61,539 bases of DNA from a virus: the IMG/VR virus record IMGVR_UViG_3300025141_000089, positions 1-61,539 of that record; one strand, written 5' to 3'. Shown piece by piece: positions 8,071 to 17,503 of the stretch (position 1 is the first letter of the stretch; the number at the start of each line of letters is the position of its first letter). A program made the position numbers and the translations under genes. The notes under the pieces were generated by a model, which saw only the letters and a list, made by a program, of their open reading frames with translations, did not search any database and had not been told where the DNA came from.

Positions 8071-8489
8071 TCGTCATCGTCCTCGTCTTTATTGTCGCGA
8101 ACCATTTTCTTTTTATTTGCTTCTTTTTCTGCGGCAACTGCATCTTCTTCTTCAGCAGTTGGGTCTTCTTTACCTGTTGCTTCTTCTGCATCAGATTCCC
8201 AGTTGTTGTCTAGGTAGTTGTAGAATTTTGATTTTTCTTCGGGAGTTTTTAATTCTTTTGGATCCTGAATGCCAAACTTCTTTAATGCCAAACGGTAAAA
8301 TTTCTTATATGCACCACTTTCTTTATCTGGTTTCTTGTCTTCACCTTCATTGTAAAGATTCATTGCGATATATTCTTTCATCTCAGAAAGCCGTTCGTTC
8401 ATTTTATCATACAGAACAAATTGAGTTTGAGAAACTGCTTCTTGCATTTCTCCGTTTAAGACATTTTCAATTATTTTTTCAGTAATCAT
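8067..8489 (-). CDS. probable prohead core protein (gp68 position)
   Basis: This 140-residue protein has a helical N-terminus (residues 1-60) and a highly acidic and then mixed-charge tail ending in DNKDEDDDE. Its length and its place directly upstream of gp21 match T4 gp68 (141 residues), a minor prohead core protein. I could not confirm sequence similarity by eye, so the call rests on position, size and composition. Confidence 0.55.
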   Translation of the reverse strand: MITEKIIENVLNGEMQEAVSQTQFVLYDKMNERLSEMKEYIAMNLYNEGEDKKPDKESGAYKKFYRLALKKFGIQDPKELKTPEEKSKFYNYLDNNWESDAEEATGKEDPTAEEEDAVAAEKEANKKKMVRDNKDEDDDE

Positions 8490-8502
8490 TGATTATTTCC
8501 TA

Positions 8503-9147
8503 TTATGCTTTCTTATTGCAAAAGTCCAAGACTTTATAATAACTTTCTTCTGTTTCTGAGAGCATATCTCTCAAAATGGTTTGGTTGTCGCCGTTTAATT
8601 GATCATGAATTTGAATGATGCTACTTGCATCTTCTGGCAATATATGTATATTTTTCGAATCTTTGAGGGTGTATATTACCCCATCTTCTAGTGAATATGC
8701 TTCTTTGATTGCATCAATAACATTACCTTCATTTATAGATGCTTTCATGTCTTTTGCTAGATTCTTTATCATTACTAATGTGTCGTGATGTCTTCCTCCA
8801 ACCAAATTCACAGAGATAGTTTTTCCTTTTATGGATATATTATTATTTTTCAGCCCCATGTGCTTTAACGCAACCACAAATTCTTTGGCATCTTTTGTTG
8901 TTTTGAAGGTATAACCAGATGGGAAGAATTTTGCACCTCTAAGTTCTTCTAGGGGTTCGGCCTCTTCGGCGACTTCATCGCTGTCAATTTCTTTATCAGA
9001 ATCAGATAACAAATCTTGAGAAATGTTTAAGTTCTTATCTATGATAGACGTGGCTAATCTTTCTCTCATTTCATCCGCAAATGCAGAAGAAAATGCTTCT
9101 TTATCTTTACCTATGATTGATGCTAACATGTGGTCAATATTGCTCAT
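8503..9147 (-). CDS. putative prohead core-associated protein downstream of the portal
   Basis: This 214-residue protein lies where T4 has gene 67. Residues 8-40 (MLASIIGKDKEAFSSAFADEMRERL) look like a helical head-core segment, followed by an acidic stretch (DSDKEIDSDEVAEEAEPLEE) and a compact domain from about residue 70 (FFPSGYTFKTTKDAKEFVVALKHMG), which may be an alpha/beta fold. The start overlaps the gp20 stop by 14 bases. It is much longer than T4 gp67 (80 residues), so homology is uncertain. Confidence 0.5.
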   Translation of the reverse strand: MSNIDHMLASIIGKDKEAFSSAFADEMRERLATSIIDKNLNISQDLLSDSDKEIDSDEVAEEAEPLEELRGAKFFPSGYTFKTTKDAKEFVVALKHMGLKNNNISIKGKTISVNLVGGRHHDTLVMIKNLAKDMKASINEGNVIDAIKEAYSLEDGVIYTLKDSKNIHILPEDASSIIQIHDQLNGDNQTILRDMLSETEESYYKVLDFCNKKA

Positions 9148-10672
9148 CTTCTTGTCCTTCTTCTACTGGTGGTTGTTCTGCCAATTCTTTTTGAATTTCT
9201 ACATCCATTTTTGTTATTTCTTCTTCTGTTTGGTGTAAGATATTTCTTCGCACCCAATCAACAGAGTAATACTTACCTATATATTCATCCGCTTGGCTTA
9301 GCAATTCCATTCTATCTCTCATAATTTCCGATTCTTTGAGTTCTGAAAAATATGAATCTTTATTATATTCAAAATACACATCAGGCTCAATTGATTTCCA
9401 ATCTTCTTCAGACATAATACCCTTTAAAAGTAATTGTGTCCTTAATAGTTGAAGGAACATATCAGTGAATCTCATTCGTATTTTATCGATAAACTTTTGA
9501 AATTTTACTTCATCTCTTGTAATTTCCGCAGAACGGCCCATATTGAATCCGTTTTCTGCCTCCATTCGCGAAATTGGAACATTCAACGAACGATATACTT
9601 TCTTGAGTAAATAATCTACATCTTCCATTTCACCAAGATTTTGCCCACCATCAAGGGTGGTAATCTCTGTTCCTCGTCCACCTTCTTTTCGTGGTAGCCA
9701 GAAATCTTCTAGCATGTGTAAATGGTCACGGCCGTCTGTGATTGCGCCGGTCGTTGCATCATAAGTTACTTTATTTCTGTATCGGTTCATCAAACCTTTA
9801 AGGTATTGTTCTGCTTTTTGTTTTGGCAAGTTACCAACATCGATGTAGAATACTCTGCGTTCTGGTGCGCGAGAGATACGGTATATAACAACCGCATCTT
9901 CGATTTGCCTAAGCATATTTAATGGTCTGATTACTTTTTGCAGATAACCAACAATTCGTTTTGTGTTTGAATCTACAACACCAGAATGTGTATAACAAAT
10001 AGAATCTGGTGCAATTTTGATGCCAGATGTTGATGTTGGGTTTAATGAATTTTTAGATGTATCAGTGTAAACATAAAATTCTTCCACACTCTTAACAAAA
10101 GGAACTCTATTTGTCCCTATATGTTGCTGTTCTTTTTTAACTTTTTGAATTTTCTTAATATTTGTGGGATTAATTGGCCGAAGTTCTTTGATGCCCTTTT
10201 GTGGCAGTTCGTTATCAATGATGATATGATAATATAATTTACTATCCACATACCACCTTCGGAAAATATCATAAGAATTCTTATGGAATTTGAGTAATTT
10301 TAAAATATTATCATATTCGGAATACATTTTATTTTTGATATTATCAGACAAATCAACTCGTTCTAAGTCGAGTTTAATTGGTTTTCTATCTTGGTCTAAA
10401 ATGATTGCTTCATTCACAATGTCTTCGATTGCTTGGTCTACTTCTGGGAATAGAGCCATATTACGAAACTGCTGAATGAGTCCATTTTCATCCTTAACAG
10501 AACCAGCGAAGTCCATCATTGTGCCGAAGACTCCGCCGGATTCTATTGTGAATGTTCCATCATACTCGTCTGGAGCAACGAAGGATTTTTCGTTTGTTTT
10601 GTTTATTGACTGCCCAATTGCGTCAGTCGGTTTCTTCTTCCCTATCGAGAATCCAAAAATATCTATTGGCAT
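9134..10672 (-). CDS. gp20: gp20 portal vertex protein
   Basis: This 512-residue portal protein (T4 gp20 is 524) forms the dodecameric ring that nucleates head assembly and through which gp17 pumps DNA. Recognisable core segments are FRNMALFPEVDQAIEDIVNEAI, the wing region with RRWYVDSKLYYHIIID, and EDAVVIYRISRAPERRVFYIDVGNLPKQKAEQYL. The later stretch LNVPISRMEAENGFNMGRSAEITRDE is typical of the gp20 used as a marker gene in marine T4-like phages. A canonical TATAAATA late promoter lies 38 bases upstream. Confidence 0.97.
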   Translation of the reverse strand: MPIDIFGFSIGKKKPTDAIGQSINKTNEKSFVAPDEYDGTFTIESGGVFGTMMDFAGSVKDENGLIQQFRNMALFPEVDQAIEDIVNEAIILDQDRKPIKLDLERVDLSDNIKNKMYSEYDNILKLLKFHKNSYDIFRRWYVDSKLYYHIIIDNELPQKGIKELRPINPTNIKKIQKVKKEQQHIGTNRVPFVKSVEEFYVYTDTSKNSLNPTSTSGIKIAPDSICYTHSGVVDSNTKRIVGYLQKVIRPLNMLRQIEDAVVIYRISRAPERRVFYIDVGNLPKQKAEQYLKGLMNRYRNKVTYDATTGAITDGRDHLHMLEDFWLPRKEGGRGTEITTLDGGQNLGEMEDVDYLLKKVYRSLNVPISRMEAENGFNMGRSAEITRDEVKFQKFIDKIRMRFTDMFLQLLRTQLLLKGIMSEEDWKSIEPDVYFEYNKDSYFSELKESEIMRDRMELLSQADEYIGKYYSVDWVRRNILHQTEEEITKMDVEIQKELAEQPPVEEGQEDEQY

Positions 10673-10710
10673 AATATAATTTCCTTATGGTGAAAGTTCA
10701 CTGTACTTTA

Positions 10711-10718
10711 TATTTATA
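10711..10718 (-). promoter_or_regulatory. late promoter TATAAATA of gp20
   Basis: An exact T4 late consensus, TATAAATA, on the minus strand, 38 bases before the gp20 ATG. AAGGAA follows as the ribosome binding site. It is one of the few canonical octamers here; most others read TATACATA. Confidence 0.65.
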
Positions 10719-10724
10719 TGATTT

Positions 10725-11312
10725 TTACGGCGCCAAGTCGACTCCGCCTTCCAACCAATCATATGCGAATGTTACAGTAAATTCTGCAATTGTGTCTGAA
10801 GAATCATAAGTTAATGCAATTTCACTTACAACGGTTGGCCATGCACTTTTCATTACAACATGGCGTTTAGTGTCTCCAAGCATATCAAGTTGGCCAACCG
10901 TCCAATCTCGGAACATCGTACTTGATGAATCTAAGTTGACCCCAGACCCGACAGCAAAGGCCGGCCCGGGAATATTCTTAGGATGATCATTAAATCCAGC
11001 ATTCCATTTCCAAAACTCATTATAAGCGCCCGCGCGGGTCCCAGTTGCAAAGGTATCGTAAAATGTACATGTCCATTCTTCGTATGTTCTATCTCCTGGA
11101 ATTTTTACAACTCTGCCTCTAAACGGAACACGCATAATACCAACAGTTACTGCCGGCATAGATGTTGCTCTACAAAGTAAACCAGTTGTTGAAGCATCAA
11201 TTTGCTTACCAGTTGGACCGAGTATTCCAGAAACCATATACCTATTCGGTCGTGATCCGCCATCAAAATTGGCTTTAAAATTATCAACATTCATCTTACT
11301 TGGCGCTGCCAT
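10725..11312 (-). CDS. gp19: gp19 tail tube protein
   Basis: This 195-residue protein (T4 gp19 is 163) polymerises into the inner tube of the contractile tail. The family pattern is clear: NRYMVSGI near the N-terminus, LLCRATSMPAVTVGIMRVPFRGRVVKIPGDRTYEEWTCTFYD, an insertion including GFNDHPKNIPGPAF, and the closing strand EFTVTFAYDWL. It lies between gp18 and gp20 as in T4 and has a late promoter 39 bases upstream. Confidence 0.93.
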   Translation of the reverse strand: MAAPSKMNVDNFKANFDGGSRPNRYMVSGILGPTGKQIDASTTGLLCRATSMPAVTVGIMRVPFRGRVVKIPGDRTYEEWTCTFYDTFATGTRAGAYNEFWKWNAGFNDHPKNIPGPAFAVGSGVNLDSSSTMFRDWTVGQLDMLGDTKRHVVMKSAWPTVVSEIALTYDSSDTIAEFTVTFAYDWLEGGVDLAP

Positions 11313-11351
11313 ATTTATTTCCTCTCTTTATTAAAATTCCTATACTTTATG

Positions 11352-11359
11352 TATGTATA
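11352..11359 (-). promoter_or_regulatory. late promoter TATACATA of gp19
   Basis: TATACATA on the minus strand, 39 bases before the gp19 ATG. A partial overlapping copy (CATACATA, 11348-11355) directly follows. The AAGAGGAAATAAAT stretch before the ATG supplies the ribosome binding site. Confidence 0.6.
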
Positions 11360-11369
11360 TTATTGTATT

Positions 11370-12641
11370 TTATTCCAAATCATCCGCAGTATTTTTATTT
11401 ACAAACCGAATTCTAATAAAGTTAATAGATTTAGTCGGTTTGATGAAAATATCTGCAACAAAGTTGTTTGAGTCAATAATGCTTGATGTGTTATTGGACT
11501 CATCACACACTACTTTATAATCATAAACACCTCGTCTTGATTGTATAGATCGCAAGAACGGTTCAACTGCATTTACAAAAGAACGTCTAGTATCTTCATC
11601 GTTCAGTTCAAAGAGTTTATCTCTTGCAGCTGCACCTATAGTTTTCTTTAGGTGAATAAACAATCGAGAAACATTAATTCTACTTAATGTGCTGCTGGAT
11701 GATGCTTGTGTTTTATCTCCAAACAATACTGTTCCTTCGCCTGGGAAGGTAACAACTGGGTTAATCTTTGCATCATACATTGTATCCATTTCAGCATCTG
11801 TTGGATTGTCCCAAAGTCGCACAGTACCTAAAATTTGTCCTCGTTTAAATCCAGCGGGTGACCACCAAGGGTCTGCAACTGCATCTGTTCTTGCCATACA
11901 CCCTGCAACATCCGCTGCGAGTGGTGTTTTAATTAAATCATCTAATGCATCTTCTCGAATTCCTCTATTTATTCCAAGATGTTTTTTATATCCGTGTACT
12001 GTAACATTGAATTCGTCTGCTGTTTGATTAGATGATTTCGCCGCGGTATCAGCAAGTGTTGTCGGACAAACTGCAATACAGTCTTGTCTGAATGATGCAA
12101 TATTCGATGTGTAAGAAACATGGTCACCAGTCGCTGCAAATACCAAATCAAGTGGAATTTGCTTATCGTGGAACGGAGTTGACGATGTGGTGAAACTTGT
12201 ATTTTCAATACTTCCTGTGCCACCAACAATCAAAACACCACCATATTGTAGATAGTTATGTGCTGCCCACCATTCGTTTTTCCATGCACCAGTTGGTCCT
12301 GAGGGCCATCGTGCAAAAGTACCACCCGCATACATTGTACCTGCGGTTGCCGCAGTACCAGCTGTGTGAAAGAATGGCATTCCATCATGTGAACCGCCAT
12401 TAGTAACGCCTGATGCACTCCATCCACCGTGGGCTAAGGTTTCTGTGCTGTTTAATCTTGCAATCCATTCATTTACCGATGATATCGTCATTACACCAGT
12501 TTTATATTCTGCTGTAGTTCCCAATGCATACGGCAGTCCACCAAGACTAACCATCCCTGCTCTTGTTATTGAACCTGATTCTGAAAAGGGAACAACAAAA
12601 CTTTGATCTTCTACTAATACTGTTATATTTGGTCTTGCCAT
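11370..12641 (-). CDS. gp18: gp18 tail sheath protein
   Basis: This 423-residue contractile sheath protein is shorter than T4 gp18 (659), as expected if the outer protruding domains are reduced. The N-terminus (ITVLVEDQSFVVPFSESGSITRAGMVSLGG) and the C-terminal core (LSRINVSRLFIHLKKTIGAAARDKLFELNDEDTRRSFVNAVEPFLRSIQSRRGVYDYKVVCDESNN) are diagnostic. The last part, FIKPTKSINFIRIRFVN, is the strand that links neighbouring sheath subunits. Confidence 0.95.
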   Translation of the reverse strand: MARPNITVLVEDQSFVVPFSESGSITRAGMVSLGGLPYALGTTAEYKTGVMTISSVNEWIARLNSTETLAHGGWSASGVTNGGSHDGMPFFHTAGTAATAGTMYAGGTFARWPSGPTGAWKNEWWAAHNYLQYGGVLIVGGTGSIENTSFTTSSTPFHDKQIPLDLVFAATGDHVSYTSNIASFRQDCIAVCPTTLADTAAKSSNQTADEFNVTVHGYKKHLGINRGIREDALDDLIKTPLAADVAGCMARTDAVADPWWSPAGFKRGQILGTVRLWDNPTDAEMDTMYDAKINPVVTFPGEGTVLFGDKTQASSSSTLSRINVSRLFIHLKKTIGAAARDKLFELNDEDTRRSFVNAVEPFLRSIQSRRGVYDYKVVCDESNNTSSIIDSNNFVADIFIKPTKSINFIRIRFVNKNTADDLE

Positions 12642-12731
12642 TTGAAATATTTCCTCTTATTAAGTCATTTTATGTTATGCAATCATTAAAAAATGCAAAA
12701 TTTTACATTTCTTTTATTTTATTTTTCACAT

Positions 12732-12739
12732 TATGTATA
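12732..12739 (-). promoter_or_regulatory. late promoter TATACATA of gp18
   Basis: TATACATA on the minus strand, 90 bases before the gp18 ATG and 13 bases before the gp17 stop. The AT-rich leader between it and gp18 contains no ORF or GC-rich hairpin that I can see. Confidence 0.55.
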
Positions 12740-12752
12740 AAATTGTAATATT

Positions 12753-14405
12753 TCAGATAGGAAACCACCTATCGTCCCCATCCCACTCACCTTCTTCTGC
12801 TTCATCTACAACAAATCCAAATGGCATCAAATCATCCTCAATTTCTCTAATTTGGTCTTCATATATTTGAGTTCTGACATCAGAATTTGTCAATGATTTA
12901 AAATAATCCTGTCTTGTCATCCACGCAAACAATACCAATGCCATCACCAAGTCATCTGTGTGTCCATCATCTGCTTCAAATGAGTTCTTCTTGGCAACAA
13001 AGGTAATCAGTTCGTTAATGATGTCCATATCTTCTATGATAAATTTGTCTTCCTCAATAAGACTTTTCAATAAAGAACATCCAAGTTTCTTCACCGGCAC
13101 AGTAGTACGGACACCCAATTGTGATTGTGACCTATTACTACCAAATCCACCATTCATCACCTGACCTGCACGACCCCTATATGTGGTCATCAATACATTT
13201 TCATATTCTAAATCCTGATGCAAAATGTCTGCAACTTGTCCCCCGATGTCGTTAATTTCAATCAAAACCCCCGCAGTATTGTATTTTGTCGCAATTGCAC
13301 GAATAACAGTAGGATAAACCATAGGGGATACTGTGTTATTCCTATATCGTGCCACTAGTCTATATGGCATCTCAGTCGTATCCACAACAATAAATGCACT
13401 ATAATCTTTTCCTTGCCCCCTTGCAGTATCTACTGTGATGAAATAGTCATTGTCTTCTTTTGGTTCTTCATATATCCATAGTCCATCTGCATCTTTACTT
13501 TCGGGTGTTTCCCAATTCATTGTGCGAAGTTTTGCAGAAGAAATCAGAGTGTTTTGACTACCCAAGAAGTCGCAAATGAATTCTTGTTGGAATTGCTCTG
13601 CACTTGTATTGGCAATAGTTTCTTCTTTCCATTTTTCATCTCGTAATGGACCACCAGGATATTGTGGTACTTCATCCCACTGAACTTCAATTGGAATGTA
13701 ATCGTTCTTGCCTGATTCTCCTGGTTTCTTCGTTGCACCCTTCCAATAATAATAGAACATATTCAAACCGTTTGGTGTTGAAATCATAATCACTTTGGTT
13801 TCTTGTCCCGCGGAAATTGTCGGATATACTGAATTGAAGAATTCTTCGGCAATATTGGTAGGGACATGTGCGAATTCATCAAGTAAAATTGCGTTGTATG
13901 AACCACCACGAATAGCACTGGATGATGTAGATGATGCAATAATCCTTGAACCATTTTCAAGTTTCACTGATGCTTTGTTCCACTCTACAATCCCCTGTTG
14001 CAACCAAAGTGGCAAATATTCGTATGTGAGTTGTAATCTGCCGAGAATATCTTTCGCAACCGCCTGCTTGTTTGCAAGAATAGCAACATTCATATTCTGA
14101 TTAAACATAATATAGTGTAGCATGTACGCAACCATCGTAGTGGACTTACCTGACTGCCTAGGGAGTTTTGCAATAGTGAATCTATTTTCATGAACAGTTC
14201 GTACCATGTCATCTTGAAAGTCATATAAATGAAACGGAACAAGTCCTTCGTCCAATGAAACAACCTTGATATACTTCTCAATAAAGTAAACAGGGTCTTT
14301 GGCACATTTCATATATTCAATCACCTGTTCTTCAGTGAATTGAATATCAATACCAGCCTCTTTTAGTTGTTTGTTTCCTAAATAACCTTGTTGTTTATTG
14401 CTCAT
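12753..14405 (-). CDS. gp17: gp17 terminase large subunit
   Basis: This 550-residue packaging motor (T4 gp17 is 610) combines an ATPase and a headful nuclease. The ATPase motifs are Walker A RQSGKST at 83-89, Walker B ILLDEFAH at 173-180 and the coupling motif MISTPNG at 207-213. The RNase H-like nuclease begins with FITVDTARGQGKDYS near residue 330; further acidic residues are in GVLIEINDIGG and DDGHTDDLVMAL. The start overlaps the gp16 stop by 11 bases, which suggests coupled synthesis of the two subunits. Confidence 0.97.
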   Translation of the reverse strand: MSNKQQGYLGNKQLKEAGIDIQFTEEQVIEYMKCAKDPVYFIEKYIKVVSLDEGLVPFHLYDFQDDMVRTVHENRFTIAKLPRQSGKSTTMVAYMLHYIMFNQNMNVAILANKQAVAKDILGRLQLTYEYLPLWLQQGIVEWNKASVKLENGSRIIASSTSSSAIRGGSYNAILLDEFAHVPTNIAEEFFNSVYPTISAGQETKVIMISTPNGLNMFYYYWKGATKKPGESGKNDYIPIEVQWDEVPQYPGGPLRDEKWKEETIANTSAEQFQQEFICDFLGSQNTLISSAKLRTMNWETPESKDADGLWIYEEPKEDNDYFITVDTARGQGKDYSAFIVVDTTEMPYRLVARYRNNTVSPMVYPTVIRAIATKYNTAGVLIEINDIGGQVADILHQDLEYENVLMTTYRGRAGQVMNGGFGSNRSQSQLGVRTTVPVKKLGCSLLKSLIEEDKFIIEDMDIINELITFVAKKNSFEADDGHTDDLVMALVLFAWMTRQDYFKSLTNSDVRTQIYEDQIREIEDDLMPFGFVVDEAEEGEWDGDDRWFPI

Positions 14406-14871
14406 CTACAATCTCTGTATCAATAATATCACTCGTCATTGCTTTTGTTCGACTTCTTTCTTGATTGATTAAGTCTTGCAAGTCACTGGTTGAACCAACA
14501 TAAATTGATTGGTTGGTTGTGTTATTGATATTAATTTCTTCTTTGTTAATCTCTTTGACTTTCTTATGCAAGTCTATCAAGTCTTTGTTCACTTCTGAAA
14601 CTGTTTTAATCATCTGTGCGGCCACTTCATACGCTCTTGGTGCATCACCTTGCGTTGCAACATTTAGAATCCCATCAATGGCATCTTCACCTTGTTTAAT
14701 GAGTTCTTTCATGTTCTTGCGAACCAACCAATAATCTTTTTCGCTGTCAACCGCATCCACTTCCACTTCTCGTATGTGGGATGGTTTCTCGATTTGCTTT
14801 GGTTCTTCTGTTTTAAATTCTATATCTAATGCTTCTGATAGTTTTTCGTCTATCGACTTTTTATCACTCAT
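14395..14871 (-). CDS. gp16: gp16 terminase small subunit
   Basis: This 158-residue protein (T4 gp16 is 164) recognises phage DNA and regulates gp17. It has an acidic N-terminal region, a central coiled-coil pair (RKNMKELIKQGEDAIDGILNVA and PRAYEVAAQMIKTVSEVNKDLIDLHKKVKEI) and a polar C-terminus. An in-frame ATG exists at 14886, but 14871 (MSDKKSIDEK) is preferred: it overlaps the gp15 stop (ATGAGTGA) and has GGTGA 8 bases upstream. Confidence 0.85.
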   Translation of the reverse strand: MSDKKSIDEKLSEALDIEFKTEEPKQIEKPSHIREVEVDAVDSEKDYWLVRKNMKELIKQGEDAIDGILNVATQGDAPRAYEVAAQMIKTVSEVNKDLIDLHKKVKEINKEEININNTTNQSIYVGSTSDLQDLINQERSRTKAMTSDIIDTEIVDEQ

Positions 14872-15631
14872 AATAATATTCACCATAAATTTGATTACCG
14901 GCCGTGTAACCTTCTCCAGTATAACCGCCAGTAATTCCTATTCTCAAGTCATGCGTTCCAGTAACAGGATAGTTGAATTTCTCTGCACTTCCGAAAATAT
15001 CAATTTCAGATTGAAGAATAATCTTTCCTGTCTTGACTGGACCATACATATATGTCTTTGCACTAAATTCAAACGAAGATGTAAGATTTCGTCTTGTATC
15101 AAACGCACCTTCATAATCTTCTTCAGTGGTCACGCCATTCAACACAAATGGCACATCAACTTTCTTATTAATATCATTTATATTAAATGACACAACAAAT
15201 TCTGGACTAAAATAAGGCAAAATCTGTTCGATAATTTGTAAATTGTCGTCTTGATTTCTAGTAAACGCATAGAGTCCGAAGGATACGATGTATGGGACTT
15301 CGTTGTAGTTATATGAATAACTTAGCCCATCAGCACTAATTGCTTTTCTTTTTCTAAGTTTATTTGTTTTTCTTGCAGGATCATATGCAAAACCAGTAAT
15401 TTCAAACCCGATTCGCGGCAAAGTAATTTGTACTTTTGAAGTATCTGATATACTGCTACTTTCTTGAATCCTTCTCAAGAACTTTTCTTTTGGCCCATAT
15501 GAGAGAGGAACACGAATAGTTTCTTTAGTTGTTCCGTCTGGATTCTTTCTGATAATTTTAATATCATTAAACAAAGAACCAAATCCAATTACTAATTTTC
15601 TAATTGCTTCATTGTAGAATTGTGTAAACAT
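14864..15631 (-). CDS. gp15: gp15 tail sheath terminator / tail completion protein
   Basis: This 255-residue protein (T4 gp15 is 272) forms a hexameric ring on top of the tail and joins it to the neck. Matching features are FYNEAIRKLVIGFGSLFNDI at the N-terminus, VPLSYGPKEKFLRRI, LPRIGFEITGFAYDPARKTNKL and the central YIVSFGLYAFTRNQDDNLQIIEQILPYF. Its ATG overlaps the TAA of the small ORF upstream (TAATG). Confidence 0.9.
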   Translation of the reverse strand: MFTQFYNEAIRKLVIGFGSLFNDIKIIRKNPDGTTKETIRVPLSYGPKEKFLRRIQESSSISDTSKVQITLPRIGFEITGFAYDPARKTNKLRKRKAISADGLSYSYNYNEVPYIVSFGLYAFTRNQDDNLQIIEQILPYFSPEFVVSFNINDINKKVDVPFVLNGVTTEEDYEGAFDTRRNLTSSFEFSAKTYMYGPVKTGKIILQSEIDIFGSAEKFNYPVTGTHDLRIGITGGYTGEGYTAGNQIYGEYYYE

Positions 15632-15768
15632 TAGTAACCTGCCTTATATCCTTGTTCAACAAGAGTATTCCATTTTTCTGTATTTGGAACTGCCATCTTT
15701 CTCGTACCATTCATATTTAGGTATTTGATGCCTTTCTTTGCTTCCCTAATTTTATTTAAGTGTTTCAA
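15631..15768 (-). CDS. small ORF between gp14 and gp15
   Basis: A 45-residue basic peptide fits exactly in the space between gp14 and gp15. A TTG start at 15768 overlaps the gp14 stop, and its TAA overlaps the gp15 ATG (TAATG); an ATG at 15714 would give 27 residues. The peptide ends in AVPNTEKWNTLVEQGYKAGY and looks protein-like rather than random. Exact overlaps on both sides support a translated, coupled gene. I do not know its function; a neck-related role would be context only. Confidence 0.45.
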   Translation of the reverse strand: MKHLNKIREAKKGIKYLNMNGTRKMAVPNTEKWNTLVEQGYKAGY

Positions 15769-16688
15769 TAATTTCCTTCACTGAAAGGATCCGTTTCTGT
15801 AAAGTCAAAGATGTCGTCTTGGTCTCGGAGCAATTCAAAATCTTCATTATCTCCAGCCGGTGCATCGTCTTGGGGTTCATGTGGAATAATCACAGTAGTT
15901 GTTGTGGAACTGTTGAGTTCATATTCTGCACTAGATACTGCACCCTTAACTGTTTCACTTGTAGCAGTAGAAAGTGTTCCAACAACATTTGTAACTGTAA
16001 GTTTAGTTGTACTTGCATCCCAATCTGTAACTACCGCTGTTGCAGTTGCATCTGCCAGTGCCGCACCAGTTGAACCAAGAACTTGGAAGATTGATTCACC
16101 TTCAAAATAATTGATGTAGGTATCAGAACTTATTCTTGTCCCCACATCCAATTCAATAGCAAAGTATTTTCGTTCGTCTTCAACCTTATCAATTTCACTG
16201 TAGCCGGTGTCGATGACTTCTTGACTATATGTGAATACTTCACATGAGAGTTTATATGTAAAGAGTTTGCCTAATTGATAAAATGGATTTTCGTGTTCTA
16301 CAAAATTAATTTCAAATACTGTATTGCTAAGTGGGAAGAAAATTAAATCCCCTTCTTTTGGCCGTGTAGTGTTTTCATAAGAGCCAACTGCTTCTTCAAA
16401 TCGTTTACGAGAAACAACCAATTCCATTCTATCTTTTATTTGTATGCCAAATTTTGCAAGTACATCACCTTCACCTTCAAAACCATCCACAGATTGAATA
16501 TACATTTCAATTTCATAACCATCATCAAATTTTGAAGTTGTATCTTCTCCAAATAATTTATCTTCGTCTACAAGTGTTCTGGGAATATATACCATATCCC
16601 TTCCCATCGTTTGAATCATTTCGATGGTTAGGTCTTCTACCATATCCTGTTCACCAGCGTAGTCTTTGAAATAGGGATTGCGAGCCAT
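15765..16688 (-). CDS. gp14: gp14 neck protein
   Basis: This 307-residue protein (T4 gp14 is 256) forms part of the head-to-tail connector with gp13. Family features are NPYFKDYAGEQDMVEDLTIEMIQTMG, VYIPRTLVDEDKLFGED, and GDLIFFPLSNTVFEINFVEHENPFYQLGKLFTYKLSCEVFTYSQE. After about residue 195 there is a Thr/Ala/Val-rich insertion (TATAVVTDWDASTTKLTVTN) that reads as an extra beta-rich domain, followed by an acidic tail; this explains the longer length. It begins 3 bases after the gp13 stop. Confidence 0.92.
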   Translation of the reverse strand: MARNPYFKDYAGEQDMVEDLTIEMIQTMGRDMVYIPRTLVDEDKLFGEDTTSKFDDGYEIEMYIQSVDGFEGEGDVLAKFGIQIKDRMELVVSRKRFEEAVGSYENTTRPKEGDLIFFPLSNTVFEINFVEHENPFYQLGKLFTYKLSCEVFTYSQEVIDTGYSEIDKVEDERKYFAIELDVGTRISSDTYINYFEGESIFQVLGSTGAALADATATAVVTDWDASTTKLTVTNVVGTLSTATSETVKGAVSSAEYELNSSTTTTVIIPHEPQDDAPAGDNEDFELLRDQDDIFDFTETDPFSEGNY

Positions 16689-16691
16689 GTA

Positions 16692-17498
16692 TTATCCTGT
16701 CATAAAGTCGATTGGGTATTCGTAGGTTAGTCGTAGTTCTTCTTCAAGTTTTTCAATCTCCTGTATTGCTTCTTGCGATATTTCGCCACCTCGTAGTTGA
16801 ACTCCACCCGGCAATTGAACCCCTTCAAACTTTGACATATTTGCACCCCATTGTTTTTTAATGAGTGAGGTTAAGTATTTCTTTAACCAAATATCATTGA
16901 ACACTTCAGAGAATTGTGAAGATTCTATTCTCACATATGCTTCTATTAGGAAATATTTCCCTTCAACAATATCGTTAGTCCAATCTCCGTCAATGTTTAA
17001 TTTATTTGTTATTTTATTGAATCGAATTATTTTTTCTGGTTGAAAGAAATCTTGAATCATGTTGATATATCGTTTAGTAGAATCATATCGCGCCAAACCC
17101 ATACTAGAATTAAATCCAAGTCCACGATTAATACCAAAATAATCCATTAAAGCCATTTGATAACGAACATCAAACATATTAATATTTGCAAATTGTCCAA
17201 ATTGGTGAATTTTAACAACATTTAAAATATCTTTACCAGTAATTTTGCTACCTGTTGCACCAACTGGTTGTCCGATAGATTCAACATCAACATATTTTCT
17301 TGCTTTATCCGTTGCAGTGATTTTATACGCAAATAGTTCCTTTTCTGCACCATCTGAATGGTATTCAGCAAAAAGTTCTAATGCTTCGTCTAATCGGTCT
17401 TCACATTGTTGCCTATCCACATTGATATCAACAACTGGTGAACCCAATTTCCGCAAAGAATAATCAATTATATCATCTCTAGATGCTGGTTTTGCCAT
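16692..17498 (-). CDS. gp13: gp13 neck protein
   Basis: This 268-residue protein (T4 gp13 is 309) binds the portal and forms the upper neck ring. The N-terminus (SRDDIIDYSLRKLGSPVVDINVDRQQCEDRLDEALELFAEYHSDG) is the classic gp13 signature; MFDVRYQMALMDYFGINRG and the C-terminal LRLTYEYPIDFMTG also fit. Its ribosome binding site (AGGAG) lies in the 3' arm of a 12-bp inverted repeat that contains the late promoter, so translation from read-through RNA is probably blocked. Confidence 0.93.
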   Translation of the reverse strand: MAKPASRDDIIDYSLRKLGSPVVDINVDRQQCEDRLDEALELFAEYHSDGAEKELFAYKITATDKARKYVDVESIGQPVGATGSKITGKDILNVVKIHQFGQFANINMFDVRYQMALMDYFGINRGLGFNSSMGLARYDSTKRYINMIQDFFQPEKIIRFNKITNKLNIDGDWTNDIVEGKYFLIEAYVRIESSQFSEVFNDIWLKKYLTSLIKKQWGANMSKFEGVQLPGGVQLRGGEISQEAIQEIEKLEEELRLTYEYPIDFMTG

Positions 17499-17503
17499 TA
17501 AAA

